A stretch of 64,000 bases of DNA from Isoetes taiwanensis (GCA_021234155.1 JAJEKV010000421.1:1-64000), one strand, 5' to 3'. Shown: positions 1 through 13,127, counted from the stretch's first letter. Notes: generated by a model from the letters alone, not told the origin. Translations and numbers: made by a program.

Positions 1-1641
1 ATAGATAGAAAAGCATACTATAGCATGTGTAGAAAAAAAAAAAAAGGAAAAGCATAGCAAAGCATGTGGAGATGATTATTAGGCCAATATCTATACTTCA
101 AAAATTCCATACTTCATATATAACCACTGTGTAAAACACTTTGTTAAGCCTTCTAGTTTTATTATACTGTCAGAGAAGCTCTGGCTATGGCAGATTCCGA
201 CGTAGATAGGATGCCGGAGCCACGTAGAAGGAGGATGGCAAAGTCCGGCAAGGCAGGTCGGGTTCATTTTAGATCTATTGCAAAAAAACAATGAAAAAAA
301 AATTGAGAGTACTGCTGTATCACCGAAAAAGGACCCATCCGTCTGGGTATGAGTAAGAGCAGTCGGCGCCTTTGAAGCAAAGGACAATGGCTTCTTACCA
401 AGCCTGCAGCGAATTGGCAATGGCGCTCAAGAGCTGATTAGGCCGCGTGCCCTCTGCTGCAAATCGAGAAAAAAATATTTAGGCCCCAATTTTTTTTCCT
501 TTCTTTTGATGCCATAGTGGGTTAGTGGGTCGGAGATGGAGATGGAGACGGAGCCCCTTGCCTTTGCATATCTGATAAGGATTGCTCGCAATTGACAAGC
601 ATTCCGACCCCTGCTAGGCTGCCTGCATCTCTGTATTCCTGCAGCTCTTTTGGGTTCTAAGCATCAGATTAAAAGGTGCTTTGGTCTGATCTGCAGCACT
701 CTATTATGTAGTATAATGCCGGCTTGATCAAGAAAAAAACCGCCCAGTGCTGCAGCGATCAGAAAGAATGCGAGTAGTTGGGCTGTCTCTATTCTTGGCC
801 GCTGTTACAGAATTTGTTCTTAATCCGGCAGGGATTAAAGCTTCAAATCCGGCAGAGGGAAGAAGGGGGGAAAATAAGGGAAGGCTGTAAATCTGTCTGC
901 CTTTTGCAGGGGAGTGGGGCATTGAGGTATGGATCCATAGATAGGCCAGCAACGGCGCACAGAGCAGACAGAGGCCAAGCCATTAAGTCTGAGAAGATAT
1001 ATTCTATCCACCATAGCCAGAACCAGCAGGAAAAACAGAGCAGCACACCCACGTAACTGGTTTTTTGCATAGAGCCCCACAAAGTAAGGGCGTCAACTCT
1101 GTACTTGTTTTTTTTTTGGTGCCGGATCAGAGCAGTTTGTTGAAGCTATACCTGCTAAAAGGAACCTCTTCTTCCGCTGCCCAATTGGCCGAAAGAATAT
1201 ATAAATCCCTTTAACCCAGATCTGTGCCCTTAATTGGCCGGATTTTGAGAGAAATTTGAGCTTAGAAGCTTGATTCAATCCAGATCTAAACACCCATTTC
1301 AACTAATCCTCGGCGTGGGCCAGCATTGAGTGCCGTTTTGACAGTTCCTACGTGTTACGAGAATTAGACGAAGGCAAGGCCTGTGCGGTCTGTTTCAGAG
1401 AGAGGCCTTCAGAAATAGGGGACCGGCAATATCAGCTCAGGAAAGCGAGATTTGTACTTTGGATCCAAAGAACTAACAAGAATCCTTGGTTTTGAGGCAA
1501 AAATCATGACCCAAATGGGGCGCTGATCCTCTGGCATAACGGCTGGATGCGGGTTTTGCATGCGAGGGAAGAAAAAGGATCATGTTTGATCAGTCCGTCG
1601 TTTCTGGCTTGGGATGCGTTGCAAAGAGTGCAGAACAAGCA
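1..1641. promoter_or_regulatory. Upstream region of the ERECTA-like gene
   Basis: No convincing coding sequence is visible in this stretch; the open frames in it are short and mutually overlapping. It lies directly 5' of the ERECTA-like gene and should hold its promoter and leader. A TATA-like run (TATATAAA, 1198-1205) lies about 440 bp before the chosen start codon and is a plausible core promoter; this is inference from position only. An in-frame ATG at 1582 would add 20 residues before the signal peptide, so the ATG at 1642 is preferred. Confidence 0.4.
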
Positions 1642-4600
1642 ATGGCGTGGAAATTGACAAGGGTTTTGGTCGGATTGAAACGGGTTTCTTCCGCATTTCT
1701 TCTTGGGCTCATCTTGATCTCTTGGGTTGGAATCAGCTATGGTTTATCAGCAGATGGTGCGTTTTTTTTTCCTGCTCCGGTGGTGCATTTTTGAATTGCC
1801 TATTCATCTTCTTCATTCCCAAGAACAGAACAAGTCCTTTGTTCTGTTGTCTATTCCCGCTGTGCCTGTCCTCGAAGCCGATCTTCTTCCTTGTCTAGAG
1901 ATTGAAGAATTTATTTTTTCTGCAATATCTATGCATGCCTTCGGGCGAGAAAACCCAAATAATGCTTTGCCAGCAATGCCATTTTCAAATATCAAAACTC
2001 AATCATCCGCCGTAGTACCTCTCAAAATCACAAGCCCATTTCTGGAATAGCCCAGTAGCTTGCCGGAATGAGCTCCATATATCCTTTCAACAAAGAGCCA
2101 CCATGGATTTGCATCCTCAAAACCCACTTCCATGCATTATTTCCTGCTTGCATTTTTCTTCGATCTGATCTTTCGAAGACTCGAATCCAGCATTCTATTG
2201 CTCAGCAGATGATGGGTTTTTTTGCATTGGTTTTTTCTGTTCAGGAACTGCATTGTTGGAGATAAAGAAGTCGTTTGTGAATGCCGGAAATGAGCTCTAC
2301 GATTGGGATGACCGCGAGGATCGAGATCCTTGCCTATGGCGGGGCGTTACCTGCGACAATGTAACTCTGGCCGTTGTCAGCCTGTAAGTTGGAAACTTCT
2401 GTAGCCCGCCCAACTGTTTTGAACTGTTCAACAGGGCCCATGGCAACACGGCTCATTCATTCAATGCCGGAACTGTTTATTTCGAGATTTGGTTCACAAC
2501 CTTCGACCGTTTTTAACATTTCCAGAGATTGAACTTCAATCCGGTGCAGTAGATCTAAGCAAATGGCAGCGCATATCATCAGAGCTTGCATTTGAATTTT
2601 TACTCATCTTAGCTCACGAGCAATACTGAGATAAAACTGCCTCTGCATCATATTCAAATGATTTCGCGCTTAACCCCCTGGTTTGCTGTCTCTGCAGCAA
2701 TCTCACGCAACTTACATTGGCTGGAGAAATCTCTCCTTCCATTGGGAAGCTCAAAAGTCTTGAATATCTGTAAGAGCCTCTCGCACTATTTGTATGCTGC
2801 AAAGACCAGTATGGTTTATTAACGCTTGCTTTGGATGCAGGGATTTGAGGGAAAATAGTATTTCTGGTCAGATTCCTGATGAAATTGGAGAATGCTCCAA
2901 GTTGAAGATGATGTGAGCACATATCATGGTTTTTTCTGCCATCATTCTCAATGTTGGAATATTTGCTAATGCACCTGTTTCTTTTTTTCTTATCTATGCA
3001 GAGATCTGTCCTTCAATGAGCTGTATGGCGACATTCCGTTCTCAATCTCGCAGCTAAAGGAACTTGAGACACTGTAAGTTAGTTGTTGGTGCTTTTCGCA
3101 ATTAGGGACGTAGTGGATCATTTGTTAATTTACACCCCTGGTCTTACAGTGTGCTGAAAAGTAACCAGCTAACTGGTCCCATTCCATCAACATTGTCTCA
3201 GCTTCCTAACCTGAAAACCTTGTAAGTTGTTTTCCATCTCACACACTTATTTATCTATAATTACAAGTCCTATCAAACTCAGGTGATAAATATGATGCAG
3301 GGATCTAGCACAAAATCAATTAACTGGAGAAATACCTACACTGCTATACTGGGCTAAGTTCTGCAATATCTGTAAGCTAGTCTTCTCCTATCCACCAAGG
3401 GTGATAGAGATGAAAGAATCCTTACCCTTGTGCTTTGCAGGGGCCTGAGAGACAACTTTTTAAGCGGAACCTTATCTAATGATATGTGCCGCTTGACAGG
3501 ATTGTGGTACTTGTAAGTGTCTATGAAGAAGTGTATACTTGACTGTGTATTTATGCTATCCTTGACCATGTTCAAATTTTCTGGCAGTGATGTAAGAAGC
3601 AACAATATTTCTGGACCCATTCCTGAAAATATAGGGAATTGCACCAGCTTTGAGATATTGTAAGAAATTGTTTGAACTTTGTTCTCTAAATAGCAATCAC
3701 AAAGCTTTCCACTGACATTATAAAAATGACAGGGACCTAGCATATAATCAGCTGAGTGGAGAAATCCCTTTCAACATTGGGTTTCTTCAAGTTGCCACTT
3801 TGTAAGCTCCTATTAATCTATATCATCCCTTCTAGAAGTTCTCATAGATCTTTTCATGGCAGATCTTTGCAAGGGAACAAATTCAAAGGGAAAATTCCCG
3901 ATGTAATTGGATTAATGCAGGCACTCGCTGTTCTGTAAGTGGATCTATAAAGTAAACTTCCCAAATTGACATGAACTTTGCTTGTTTACTCATCAGCACC
4001 AATGGTCTCTTATACTTGCAGAGATCTGAGTGATAATCGACTGGAAGGAGAAATACCTTCCCTCCTTGGCAATCTGACATTTACTGGAAAGCTGTAAGTT
4101 TCGGTTATCTTCATCTTTTGTTTCAAAATTCCTGATTAGAACCTAATAAAATCTTGTTTGCACCAGGTACCTTCATGGTAATCTACTTACTGGAACAATC
4201 CCTCCAGAACTTGGCAACATGACAAAGCTAAGCTACCTGTAAGTGAAACTATAACAGGCATGATAAGTAAGCCACCCCATCAACATTTTCTTATTATGTG
4301 TGCATTCTGCAGCCAGTTGAATGATAATAAGCTCACGGGAGAGATACCATCTCAGCTTGGTAGCCTTAACGAGTTGTTTGAACTGTAAGAGAATCAGAAA
4401 GCATGATTGTCAGTTTAGACTTGTCAGCTCTTAAGCTGATGTATTATTTTGGATGTGCAGGAATTTAGCAAATAATGACCTGATCGGATCAATTCCAGCA
4501 AATATCAGTTCATGCACAGCTCTGAATTACCTGTGAGAAAGATAGGGCTAATGGTTCCTTGAGTCTGATGAAGCCAAACTAACATGCTATTTACTTTGCA

Positions 4601-7344
4601 GGAATGTGCATGGTAATAAACTGAATGGAAGCATTCCATCTGAGCTTCATAAGCTTGACAGCTTGACTTATCTGTAAGAAATATTTGATACATGTAATGT
4701 ACATATCCATGTAGTTCTAACTCCTTGCATGTTTCTGTGCAGAAATTTATCCAACAATTACTTCAGTGGCAGCATCCCTGATGACTTGGGGCGCATAATC
4801 AATCTAGATACCTTGTAAGGAAACTTTTTACTTGTATGTGAAGTCCTAAATGTTGCTGGGTTTGCTGCATTATTGACAGTTCTTATGTACTTTGTCAGGG
4901 ACCTCTCAAATAATATCATTATAGGGACGATTCCAGATTCCTTAGGTGATTTGGAACATCTACTTACTCTGTAAGTCAGCTCCAATTTGATGCTACTATT
5001 CGCTTAAATACCATCAAATCCTCTAACAAGTTCTTGCTTTCCATATTCTTGTAGCATCTTAAGAAATAACAAACTAACTGGACGAATCCCAGCAGAATTT
5101 GGCATGTTAAGAAGTATTGATCTTTTGTAAGTTTGTGTTCCATGCACTCTATATTGATTATTTTCATGTTATAGAAACATATTAATTTAGGAGAAATGAT
5201 TGTCCAGGGATCTTTCACACAACAATTTAAATGGGAGCATACCTCCAGAGTTGGGCCAGCTGCAAACACTTAATGCCCTGTAAGGATGTTTTTAGAAGCA
5301 AAGCAAAATAAAACTTGGATTAAAGCTTGAATGGTTTTATCAGTGTTCTAAATTACTTATCCATATGCAGGTTACTGGAGTACAATTCACTTTCTGGAGC
5401 AATACCAGCCCAGCTTTCAAACTGCTTCAGCCTGAACACATTGTATTTATTTTGCACCCTGCCAGATTTAGAAATCAATGCGCATTATATCAATCAAAAA
5501 ACGAAACAACCAGATTGACAATTAATACTTTCTGAATGTGGTTTAATGTGTCTGATTTGAGGGATATTACTCTGTTTTCAGGAATGTGTCATATAACAAC
5601 CTCTCAGGAGAGATTCCATCCAATAACGTATTTTCAAGGTTTCCTTATCAAAGGTAAGAATTAGTTGATGATTCCTTTAGTGTAAGACGTTCTGTCTTCT
5701 TGAATTAAACATGTACATTCTACTTCCAGCTATGTCGGTAATGCAGCACTTTGTGGAAATTCAGTACACTCTTATTGTGGAATTTATTCCAAGTCAACTG
5801 GTGAGCTATTTTATAGTGATGATTAGCATAGATTCAAGACCTTGACAAATACTAAATTTTGTCTACATCCATTTAATCGCAATTACAGGAACTCTAAAGG
5901 CATCAGCCATATTGGGAATATCTATTGGCTCAGTTTGTCTGCTCTTTTTGCTCATATTTTTGGGTCTACGATGGAAACAACCAAATAGTTTTACCAAAGG
6001 ATCAAAAAGACATCTCAAGGTGATTGATTAGACCATAGCTGGTAATTATGGTGCCAGGTTCTCATGATTCTACGATCTTTATGTTTCATTTATTTGCGCA
6101 GGTCCTCCCAATCTGGTCCTGCTTCATATGGACATGGCTTGCCATACATACGATGACATAATGAGAATTACGGATAACTTACATGACAGGTTCCTTATAG
6201 GTCAAGGTGCTTCTAGCAAGGTTTTCAAATGCACCCTTAAGAATGGGAAGTCAATAGCTATTAAAAGGCTATATAATCACCATCCACAAAACATCCGCGA
6301 TTTTGAGACAGAACTTGAAACCCTGGGTCAGATAAAACACCGAAATCTTGTTAGTCTTCATGGATACTCTCTTTCTCCTTGTAGGAACCTCTTGTTTTAT
6401 GATTACATGGAAAACGAAGCTTATGGGATGTGCTGCATGGTAAGTGAAGTTCAGAATTTGATACTGAAATGAATTGTATAGCCATTGGTGTGTTGCTTAG
6501 CATTGATTTTGGATTTTGTTTCAGGCCCTGTTCAAAAGGTTAAGCTTGATTGGGAGAGACGACTCAATATTGCACTCGGATCTGCACAAGGGCTTGCATA
6601 TCTTCATCATGATTGCAATCCTCGTATAATACATCGTGATGTAAAATCCTCCAATATTCTACTTGATGAATCTTTTGAAGCCCATCTTTCAGACTTTGGA
6701 GTTGCCAAGAGCATTTGTTTGTCGAAAACACATACATCGACATATGTGCTAGGAACAATAGGCTACATTGATCCTGAGTATGCAAGGACATCCAGACTGA
6801 ATGAGAAGTCAGATGTTTATAGCTATGGAATTGTGCTGTTGGAACTCATCACTGGGCAAAAGGCTGTAGACGATGAGAGGAATCTTCACCAATGGGTAAT
6901 TCTTTACCTTTAATCCAACTTAATTGCCAATGTACTTATTTTCCAAGTTCAGGAGCTAAGGTATAATATTACTCTTTGCAGGTAATGTCTAATGTCAACA
7001 AGAATACAGTTATGGATGTGGTAGAGCCAGAAATCAAAGCTACTTGTACAGATTTGAGTTCAGTTCAAAAGGCTATTAGATTAGCTCTGCTATGCACCCA
7101 AAAGCTTGCCACACAGAGGCCTGCAATGCATGATGTAGCAAATGTTTTGTTGTCTTTAGTTCCTCCTCCATCTCAGAAGAAATGGACAGCGCCAGCCCCA
7201 AGGCCTGCACAGAACTTCAGTCAAAGAAGGTATGTGGATGATTATGCAGAGAGCAAACACAGAGACAATTTGTCTGCAACAAGCACCACATCTGGAGGCC
7301 ATTTGTTCATGAAGTTCGGCGAAGTCATTTCTCAATCGGGTTGA
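1642..7344 (+). CDS. ER: ERECTA-family LRR receptor-like kinase, 27 exons, three single-base frameshifts
   Basis: Plasma-membrane receptor kinase of the ERECTA family, which perceives EPF/EPFL-type peptides in organ growth and stomatal patterning (family knowledge). Exons: 1642-1756, 2245-2383, 2698-2769, 2841-2912, 3002-3073, 3150-3221, 3301-3371, 3441-3512, 3588-3659, 3733-3801, 3863-3934, 4022-4093, 4167-4238, 4313-4384, 4461-4532, 4602-4673, 4743-4814, 4899-4970, 5055-5126, 5208-5279, 5371-5442, 5582-5653, 5730-5800, 5889-6019, 6102-6439, 6525-6895, 6982-7344. In order: signal peptide; N-cap with [12 protein letters not shown]; about 20 LRRs, mostly one per 72 bp exon with the same phase; membrane segment in exon 24; kinase with IGQGASS loop, IAIKRL lysine, [10 protein letters not shown] and SDFGVAKS; tail ending FGEVISQSG. 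About 988 aa if frames are joined, against 976 for Arabidopsis ERECTA. Exon 7 is 71 instead of 72 bp, and exon 25 lacks one base at its start and one near its end. Splice sites and catalytic residues are intact. Confidence 0.93.
3353..3360 (+). other. Frameshift 1 in ERECTA-like exon 7
   Basis: Exon 7 (3301-3371) is 71 bp where its LRR neighbours are 72. The first part reads in one frame up to LLYWA and the rest, VLQYL, reads only after a one-base shift. The following exon is in the normal phase, so a single base is missing near TGGGCTAAG. Confidence 0.85.
6100..6106 (+). other. Frameshift 2 at the start of ERECTA-like exon 25
   Basis: Exon 24 ends in phase 0 (CTC AAG). Exon 25 opens GTCCTCCC, but the conserved juxtamembrane motif [11 protein letters not shown] needs one more base before CCT CCC. 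A lost C in a C run would explain it; an unrecognised alternative splice site is possible. Confidence 0.65.
6410..6424 (+). other. Frameshift 3 in ERECTA-like exon 25 (kinase)
   Basis: The conserved kinase stretch [15 protein letters not shown] reads [10 protein letters not shown] here because GGA is reduced to GA in AACGAAGC. Restoring one G brings the exon end into phase with exon 26. Single-base deletion at a two-base homopolymer. Confidence 0.85.
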
Positions 7345-8130
7345 AGCTTTTTGGATCATGTAAAGCCTGGCACTATCAGAAATCTCAACACAGAGGAAAG
7401 AAAAAGGTGGTTCAGTTTCTGTTAGGCCAAAGAGGATCAGGGCATTCCTCAAAAATTGTTTTGGGTTTGTTAAACCCCTTTATATTAAGCCAAATCATTA
7501 TTTTTACGAGCTTTGCGACCACCCAAGTCGTTCTCTTCCCAAGCAGAGCAACGCCCATGTAGGTATTTGTACTGCCGGATCTATCTCAGCTGCTACGTTG
7601 AAATTTGTAAAAAAAAAAGGAATTGGGTCCTTTTAGTAGCGCCTACCATAGCTGTTTTGAGAAATGGGGGCTGCACGGGATTCCGATGACATAGCAGCGA
7701 GGAATGAATGAAATCAATGCATGGTGTAATTCCGTCCATCTTGAAATAAAGGCCAAGGCGTTATGCTTCTCGTGCAAGCACTGAAAGCCCAGATTGCAAG
7801 TTTTTATTTTTTTTCTTTTTCCTTGCAGTATCAGTAAGAATCTGTACACATTAGTAAGGAGGATAAATGTATCGATATGGGCATATGATAATTTGTCAGC
7901 CTTTTACAAAGCTGGCTGTGTAATGCCTGTGTTCTGCAGGTCTGTAATGATGAGAGTGATTGATCTGATTACTGTGTAAGGTAGAGAATGAATGGTAGGC
8001 CATTTGAATGCATTGATTATGAGGGTTTTTTTTTAACAGTAGCAGACGTTGCATGTGCCTATCCTTATAATTAATCCTATCCCTTTTACTTTTACTCTCC
8101 AGGACAGAGTGGCCTAGCACAACTTAACAT
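7345..8130 (+). other. 3' flank of the ERECTA-like gene
   Basis: Probable 3' untranslated region and downstream flank. A possible polyadenylation signal AATAAA is at about 7744-7749. No coding sequence supported. Confidence 0.35.
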
Positions 8131-9975
8131 TTGATAAAGACTAAAACTGAAACACCACTAAAGTCCAAGGATCTTCAATTCTTCTTTATTGCTCTGTTAG
8201 TACAGTTTTGTAGCCAGATTCTTATGCATTTTAAAATATGGATAGAAGAATGTTAAAGTGGATACATTTAAGTATTTTGATCATGAGTTGCCATGAGATT
8301 TTAAAGGTTTGTTAGTGTTTCTTTCTTTCTTTTTGTTATTGTTAAAGAGTTAATCAAGTAGTGGGCTCCCATGATCTTCTTTTGTGGCATTGATTATTTT
8401 GACTCTTTCAACTATTATATGATTTGATACCATTATATTATTTTGTTCAATAAAATTCTTTCAAATGTCTCTCTCCTTTTTCTTCTTCTTAAGTTAGAAA
8501 GAACACCCCCTCCCCCCCCAAAAAAAAAAAAAATCATTTTTTTGAAGTTATGGTTTGGGTTAATCTCATTAGAAACTAAAAAGGGATATTTGATGTTCGT
8601 GATGGTGAAATAAAACAAACCCCTACTCATACTAGACTCTTGCATAAAAGAACACATTGCGTGGTAGTTGACATCAAAATCTTTGCCATTCAAACAAAGA
8701 ATCATATCTAGAAGGAATGCAAACCACAAATGCTGCAGAAATGAATGTGTCACGTTCGTGATGGTGAAATAAACGAACTACTTATCTTGCCAAAGGACGG
8801 ATACAACAAATTCTTACATAAATGAACATGTGTTGTATATAAATCTCTATTAAAGAATATGCAGAAGGAGGAATGGTATGGGATTATTATATGTAAACGT
8901 TTGTCCCATACGAGATCTCCCATAAATTTGAGATCTCCCATACAACATTATAGAATATATAAGGTTAGGAGATGCACCTACGTGATTTTAAGTCCCTGCT
9001 AGAAGACGAGTATTGGCCAGTTCGAACTTGCGACCTCAATGCAATAGAAGTTCAAGTCCCCACTACTTTACTTCATACTGGTCATATTCATTAAGGGCGA
9101 TGCACTTCGAAATGAGGATGGGGATTGTATGGATTGGACATCTATAATTGAAGGATTGTTGAAAACATCCCTAGTATACTGATCTTTGGAAGCTAATTCA
9201 ACCCCTAAAGTATATATTTTGCCTCAAATAAAGGCAAAAGAAAATCCCTAATGGTAAGTATACAAATATATAATAGTAAAAAAAAACCCCTTTCTTGCAC
9301 ACATATGTTCCATACTGCAAGCAATACTGAATCCCTCGAGATACTTATGACCTCAGGTATGGCATACGACTTATGAAATAAAGGAAAAAAAAGAAACATA
9401 TTGCACGATATGTCGCAAAATATTATAAGGATGTTATAAATTCAGTACACTATAAAGAAACTTTTTCTATTTTTATTTCTTTGTTGAAGGAATTTTGTCA
9501 TTTATTCATCACAATTCATTCCAGACTACGATACTTTATGCTAGGAGCTGCTTCTATATGATTGCATATTACATATGTCGAGTTATCATTTTATATTACA
9601 TATATGGCATGTGAATACATATTATATGTGATAGATTTTAAGGTCAAGACCAATGTTAATTTGAATCCATAACCTAAGAAGACTTGTTATCGAATCCATG
9701 ACTTAGATATGGAGGGTCTACTGGACCAAGCCTTGAAGGGCATACTAGCATACTATAGTAGAAAAGTTGAAAACTTTCTAAGGTTTTTACAAGCGATTTC
9801 TTTATAGACCTTAGATGCTTTGTGCCTCTAAATGTACTTTAGGTTATATTGCTCATATTCTGGCAGTATAAAAGAAGTTTAGAAGAAAAAAAAATAAATA
9901 AAATCTTTTTCTTGTTTGTTTTCAACTATTGCAAATTTTTTTTTTTTAATTGTGTCCCTGAAGATTCAGTGAACA
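8131..9975. other. Intergenic, AT-rich
   Basis: No gene seen. A diverged direct duplication is present: the segment starting TTCGTGATGGTGAAATAAA at about 8598 recurs at about 8754, each followed by a related stretch of 50-70 bp. Poly-A and poly-T runs are frequent. Confidence 0.4.
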
Positions 9976-10131
9976 AATATGTAGCACAATAACAGGGGGT
10001 TGTTTTTGTATTTTTATACTTTTTTCCCTAAGGTTTTTATATGATTTGGTGGTGTAATCTCGTGGATGTACTAATGCGTACATCTAGAGTGCACCATTTC
10101 TGAGCCATTGATTTTAGCCTTTTTTTTTTCC

Positions 10132-10302
10132 AATGGTCAACAACCAATGGCTCACAACAAAAGCCCTTTTTTGTTGCGTGTGGTGCATAATGGTCAACAA
10201 CCAATGGCTCACAATAAAAGCCCTTTTTTTATGCGTGTAGTGCATAATGGTCAACAACCAATGGCTCACAACAAAAGCCCTCTTTTTGTGTGTGTGGTGC
10301 AT
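10132..10302. repeat. 57 bp minisatellite, three copies
   Basis: Three tandem 57 bp units start at 10132, 10189 and 10246; each contains AATGGTCAACAACCAATGG followed by CTCACAAYAAAAGCCC and a T run. The same three-unit array is found in the partner repeat at 12861-13035. Confidence 0.9.
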
Positions 10303-10609
10303 AATGGGCACATGAAGGGCTTGAAGGGCGCATGTAGTGCAGTTTCCCCGCCGGCAACACATTTCTTATCATAACTTTTGATCCAGAGCTCTGTTTAATA
10401 GATGTTGGGTTCATTCTGTAGATGTATAATGGTCCCAAAAATAATAAATGCTCATAACCTATAGGATGATGTTGTCTTCTATATAATACTATTATTTCTC
10501 AAACGGGATAAGAAATTTTTAAGTTTTTAAGTGATAGAATAAAACATTTGACCCAATAGTTTAAGAAGTCCAAAATTTTGGGTTAAAAAGGGTTTTATAT
10601 GAATTTCAT

Positions 10610-11022
10610 ATGGCATACCAATTGGAGTTATTGCTGGAGAATAGGGTTTGCTCTTGGGCTAGAAAAAATAGAAAGATGGGCTACGATTCTGATGGGGAAG
10701 AATCATCTGGGTCAGAGCGTGAGAAACTAGAAACAGAAGCTCTTAGGCGAGAGTTTGAAGCCTATTCCTTGGATCAGCTATGGAGTCACGCAATAGCAGG
10801 GGAGGTTATGGCCAAAATAGAAATTCATATAACAGAGATGATGGAGCAGGGTTCCAAAGAGGCTATAAAAATGCGGGAAAAAAACGCCAAGGAGACTTTT
10901 TGGCAGTGCATAGCGTGAACGAAACACAAGAAGGAAAAGAGGATCATGATTTCAATCAGGTTTTTCGAAATCTCTCTCCTTCAATATATGCAAATCGATT
11001 TATAAAAAACCAGTTATTTTAA
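10610..11022 (+). pseudogene. Gag-like fragment, two overlapping frames
   Basis: Two overlapping frames (10610-10918 and 10780-11022) read as one protein with a frame switch near 10780. The first part is acidic (GYDSDGEESSGSEREK); the second is Gly/Arg/Asn-rich (SRGGYGQNRNSYNRDDG), which resembles the basic nucleic-acid-binding part of retroelement Gag proteins. No CCHC knuckle is seen and I do not recognise the family. It is cut at its 3' side by the Harbinger insertion that begins at 11042, and sits inside the direct-repeat-bounded unit, which supports a transposon origin. Confidence 0.35.
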
Positions 11023-11041
11023 AGTTTGCCATTGGCTCTTA

Positions 11042-12325
11042 GGCCCTTTTTCCACAGCAGTCTTATTTTGTGGCTGTCATATTTTTATAAGACACCCTTT
11101 TGGGCTCCATGTCAGCTCCATGTCATGTATACGACACGTCCTAAAAAATCAGTTTTCCATTACTTAAATATAAGACATATAAGACATGTCTTATAATTTT
11201 GATTTTCCACGGGAGTAGAGCTGCAGCAATTCAACTGTAAGCACTTGTTTCAAGAGGATGCAAATTCTAGTGTTTTAAAAGGATGCAGCAATTCAACATG
11301 TAAGCATTTGTTATAAGAGGATGCAAATTCTATTGTTTTCAAAGATATGAATTTGAATTTGAATGTAAAAGTGACTAGCAATGGATCCTGCTGCAAATTC
11401 ACAGCTAATGATTTTGACAAGCTTGTAAGAATGATTTGAGAAAGGAATTTGAAACACTTTGTTGCAAAATCGCCCTCAATGATAAATGGAGCTGCTTCAA
11501 AAAATTCCAACTTAAAAATGGTTATACCTGCTTAAAAAATGGAGTGCCTTCCTTTTGAATCTGCCTGCCTTTGTTAATAGACAAAAAGTGCAGTATCTTT
11601 CTATTTCAAAGATTTGCCAGCAACCAATTTCAAAGATTTGCCATCGAATTTTATCTTTGGCAACCAATTTTTGACCTGTGGTATCCAATCCGGCCTGTAA
11701 TATTTGACTATGGCATCCAATTCGACCTGCAATTTCACTGTGGCATCCGATCGCAAGAGGGTGCTTTGATTATAGTACAGAAGGAAGAAGCCAGTTGGAT
11801 GATTTTACACAATTTTTGAGAGTGGAAGCTTAAATCATCACCGGAACAGGGTTTTCTTACCGGAACAACTTCAATCGTCACCGGAACAGCTCAATGTTTG
11901 AAGAAACGACTGGAAAAGTTTCGACCTGTAGTGGAAAACCGAAAGAACTGGAAAATTTTTGACCTGCTTGGAATTCGGCTTTTTCCGCTTTGCTATGGTA
12001 ATCGACTGCTTTCTTCTTTGTGGTAATCGACACAGTGGTAATCGGCCCGGTAATCGCCATTCTATTCCATTCCGGCGTCTCCCTCCAGCCCCCTTTTTTT
12101 TAGACCCTAAATTTCAGGCGAAGAAACCCTCTGATGGGATAAGATTGAACGTCTTATTTTGTGGCGGGGGTTTCCCCCGGAAGAAAATAAGACTCCACAT
12201 TTGTACGGAATGCTTATAAGACATGCCTTATAAGTTGCCGTGGAAAAACCAACATGTCTTATTTGCTTATTTGGCCCAATGATATCTTCTAAAATATAAG
12301 ACATTAGTGTCGTGGAAAAAGGGCC
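11042..12325. mobile_element. Non-autonomous PIF/Harbinger-type element
   Basis: Terminal inverted repeats begin GGCCCTTTTTCCAC at 11042 and end with its complement at 12325. A 3 bp duplication TTA flanks both ends (11039-11041 and 12326-12328), the target site of PIF/Harbinger transposons. Subterminal motifs related to ATAAGACATGTCTTAT occur near both ends. The 1284 bp interior has no transposase frame, so it depends on a partner element. It is nested in the 9976-13127 unit. Confidence 0.75.
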
Positions 12326-12718
12326 TTAGTAAGTCGGTTGTTTAGTTGTTTATGGAGGCAGCTTAAAGAATAATACATTCAGTGTAAGATATGATCATAT
12401 GATATCAGTTTAGCCCCATAGCAATACCATCAGGTTATATTTATCATGTCTGTAGGTCCATAAATAATGAGAGAAAGATCCCCTATGGTTACCTGGATAA
12501 ACTTATCCTTTGTAAACTGTAGTCCACACCACATTGTCCGCCTTTTACATTGCTCTAAATAGGTGATGCATTTCAGCAAGGCTGCCACATCTAGATGGTA
12601 GGAAAAGTATGGCGATTCCAACAGGGATACCCAATTCCATCATGGACTTCATAACGGGGGCTTGTATCCTACTGCCATGCAAGTGATCTGTACTGCCAGA
12701 ACTGGTATTAAGGATATC

Positions 12719-13127
12719 AATATGTAGCATAATATGAGGGGGTTTTCTTTGTGTTTTTGTACGCTTTTCACTAAGGTTTTCCTGTATTCAAATGGATGTA
12801 CTAATGCGTACATCTAGAGTGCACCATTTCTGAGCCATTGATTTTAGCCTTTTTTTTTCCAATGGTCAACAACCAATGGCTCACAACAAAAGCCCTTTTT
12901 TTGTGCGTGTGGTGCATAATGGTCAACAACCAATGGCTCACAATAAAAGCCCTTTTTTATGCGTGTGGTGCATAATAATGGTCAACAACCAATGGCTCAC
13001 AACAAAAGCCCTCTTTTTGTGTGTGTGGTGCATAATGGGCACATGAAGGGCTTGAAGGGCACATGTAGTGCAGTTTCCCCGCCGGTAACACATTTCTTAT
13101 CATAACTTTTGATCCAGAGCTCTGTTT
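12719..13127. repeat. Right copy of the ~415 bp direct repeat
   Basis: Matches 9976-10396, including the 57 bp minisatellite (units at 12861, 12918, 12977) and the downstream segment CATGAAGGGCTTGAAGGGC. The two copies differ by substitutions and small indels, so the duplication is not recent. Confidence 0.8.

Larger units (their letters stand above)
9976..13127. mobile_element. LTR-retroelement-like unit bounded by ~415 bp direct repeats
   Basis: Two direct repeats, 9976-10396 and 12719-13127, match along their length, each beginning AATATGTAGCA and ending GATCCAGAGCTCTGTTT, and each containing the same 57 bp minisatellite. They enclose 2.3 kb with short gag-like frames and a nested PIF/Harbinger element. 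No primer-binding site, protease or reverse transcriptase is visible between them, so a non-autonomous LTR element or a segmental duplication are both possible. Part of the repeat recurs alone at 46309-46440, which shows it is a dispersed family. Confidence 0.5.

Noticed and set aside
1582-1641. Upstream in-frame ATG as start of the ERECTA-like protein
   Set aside because: It would place 20 non-hydrophobic residues before the signal peptide; the ATG at 1642 gives a normal secretory N-terminus.
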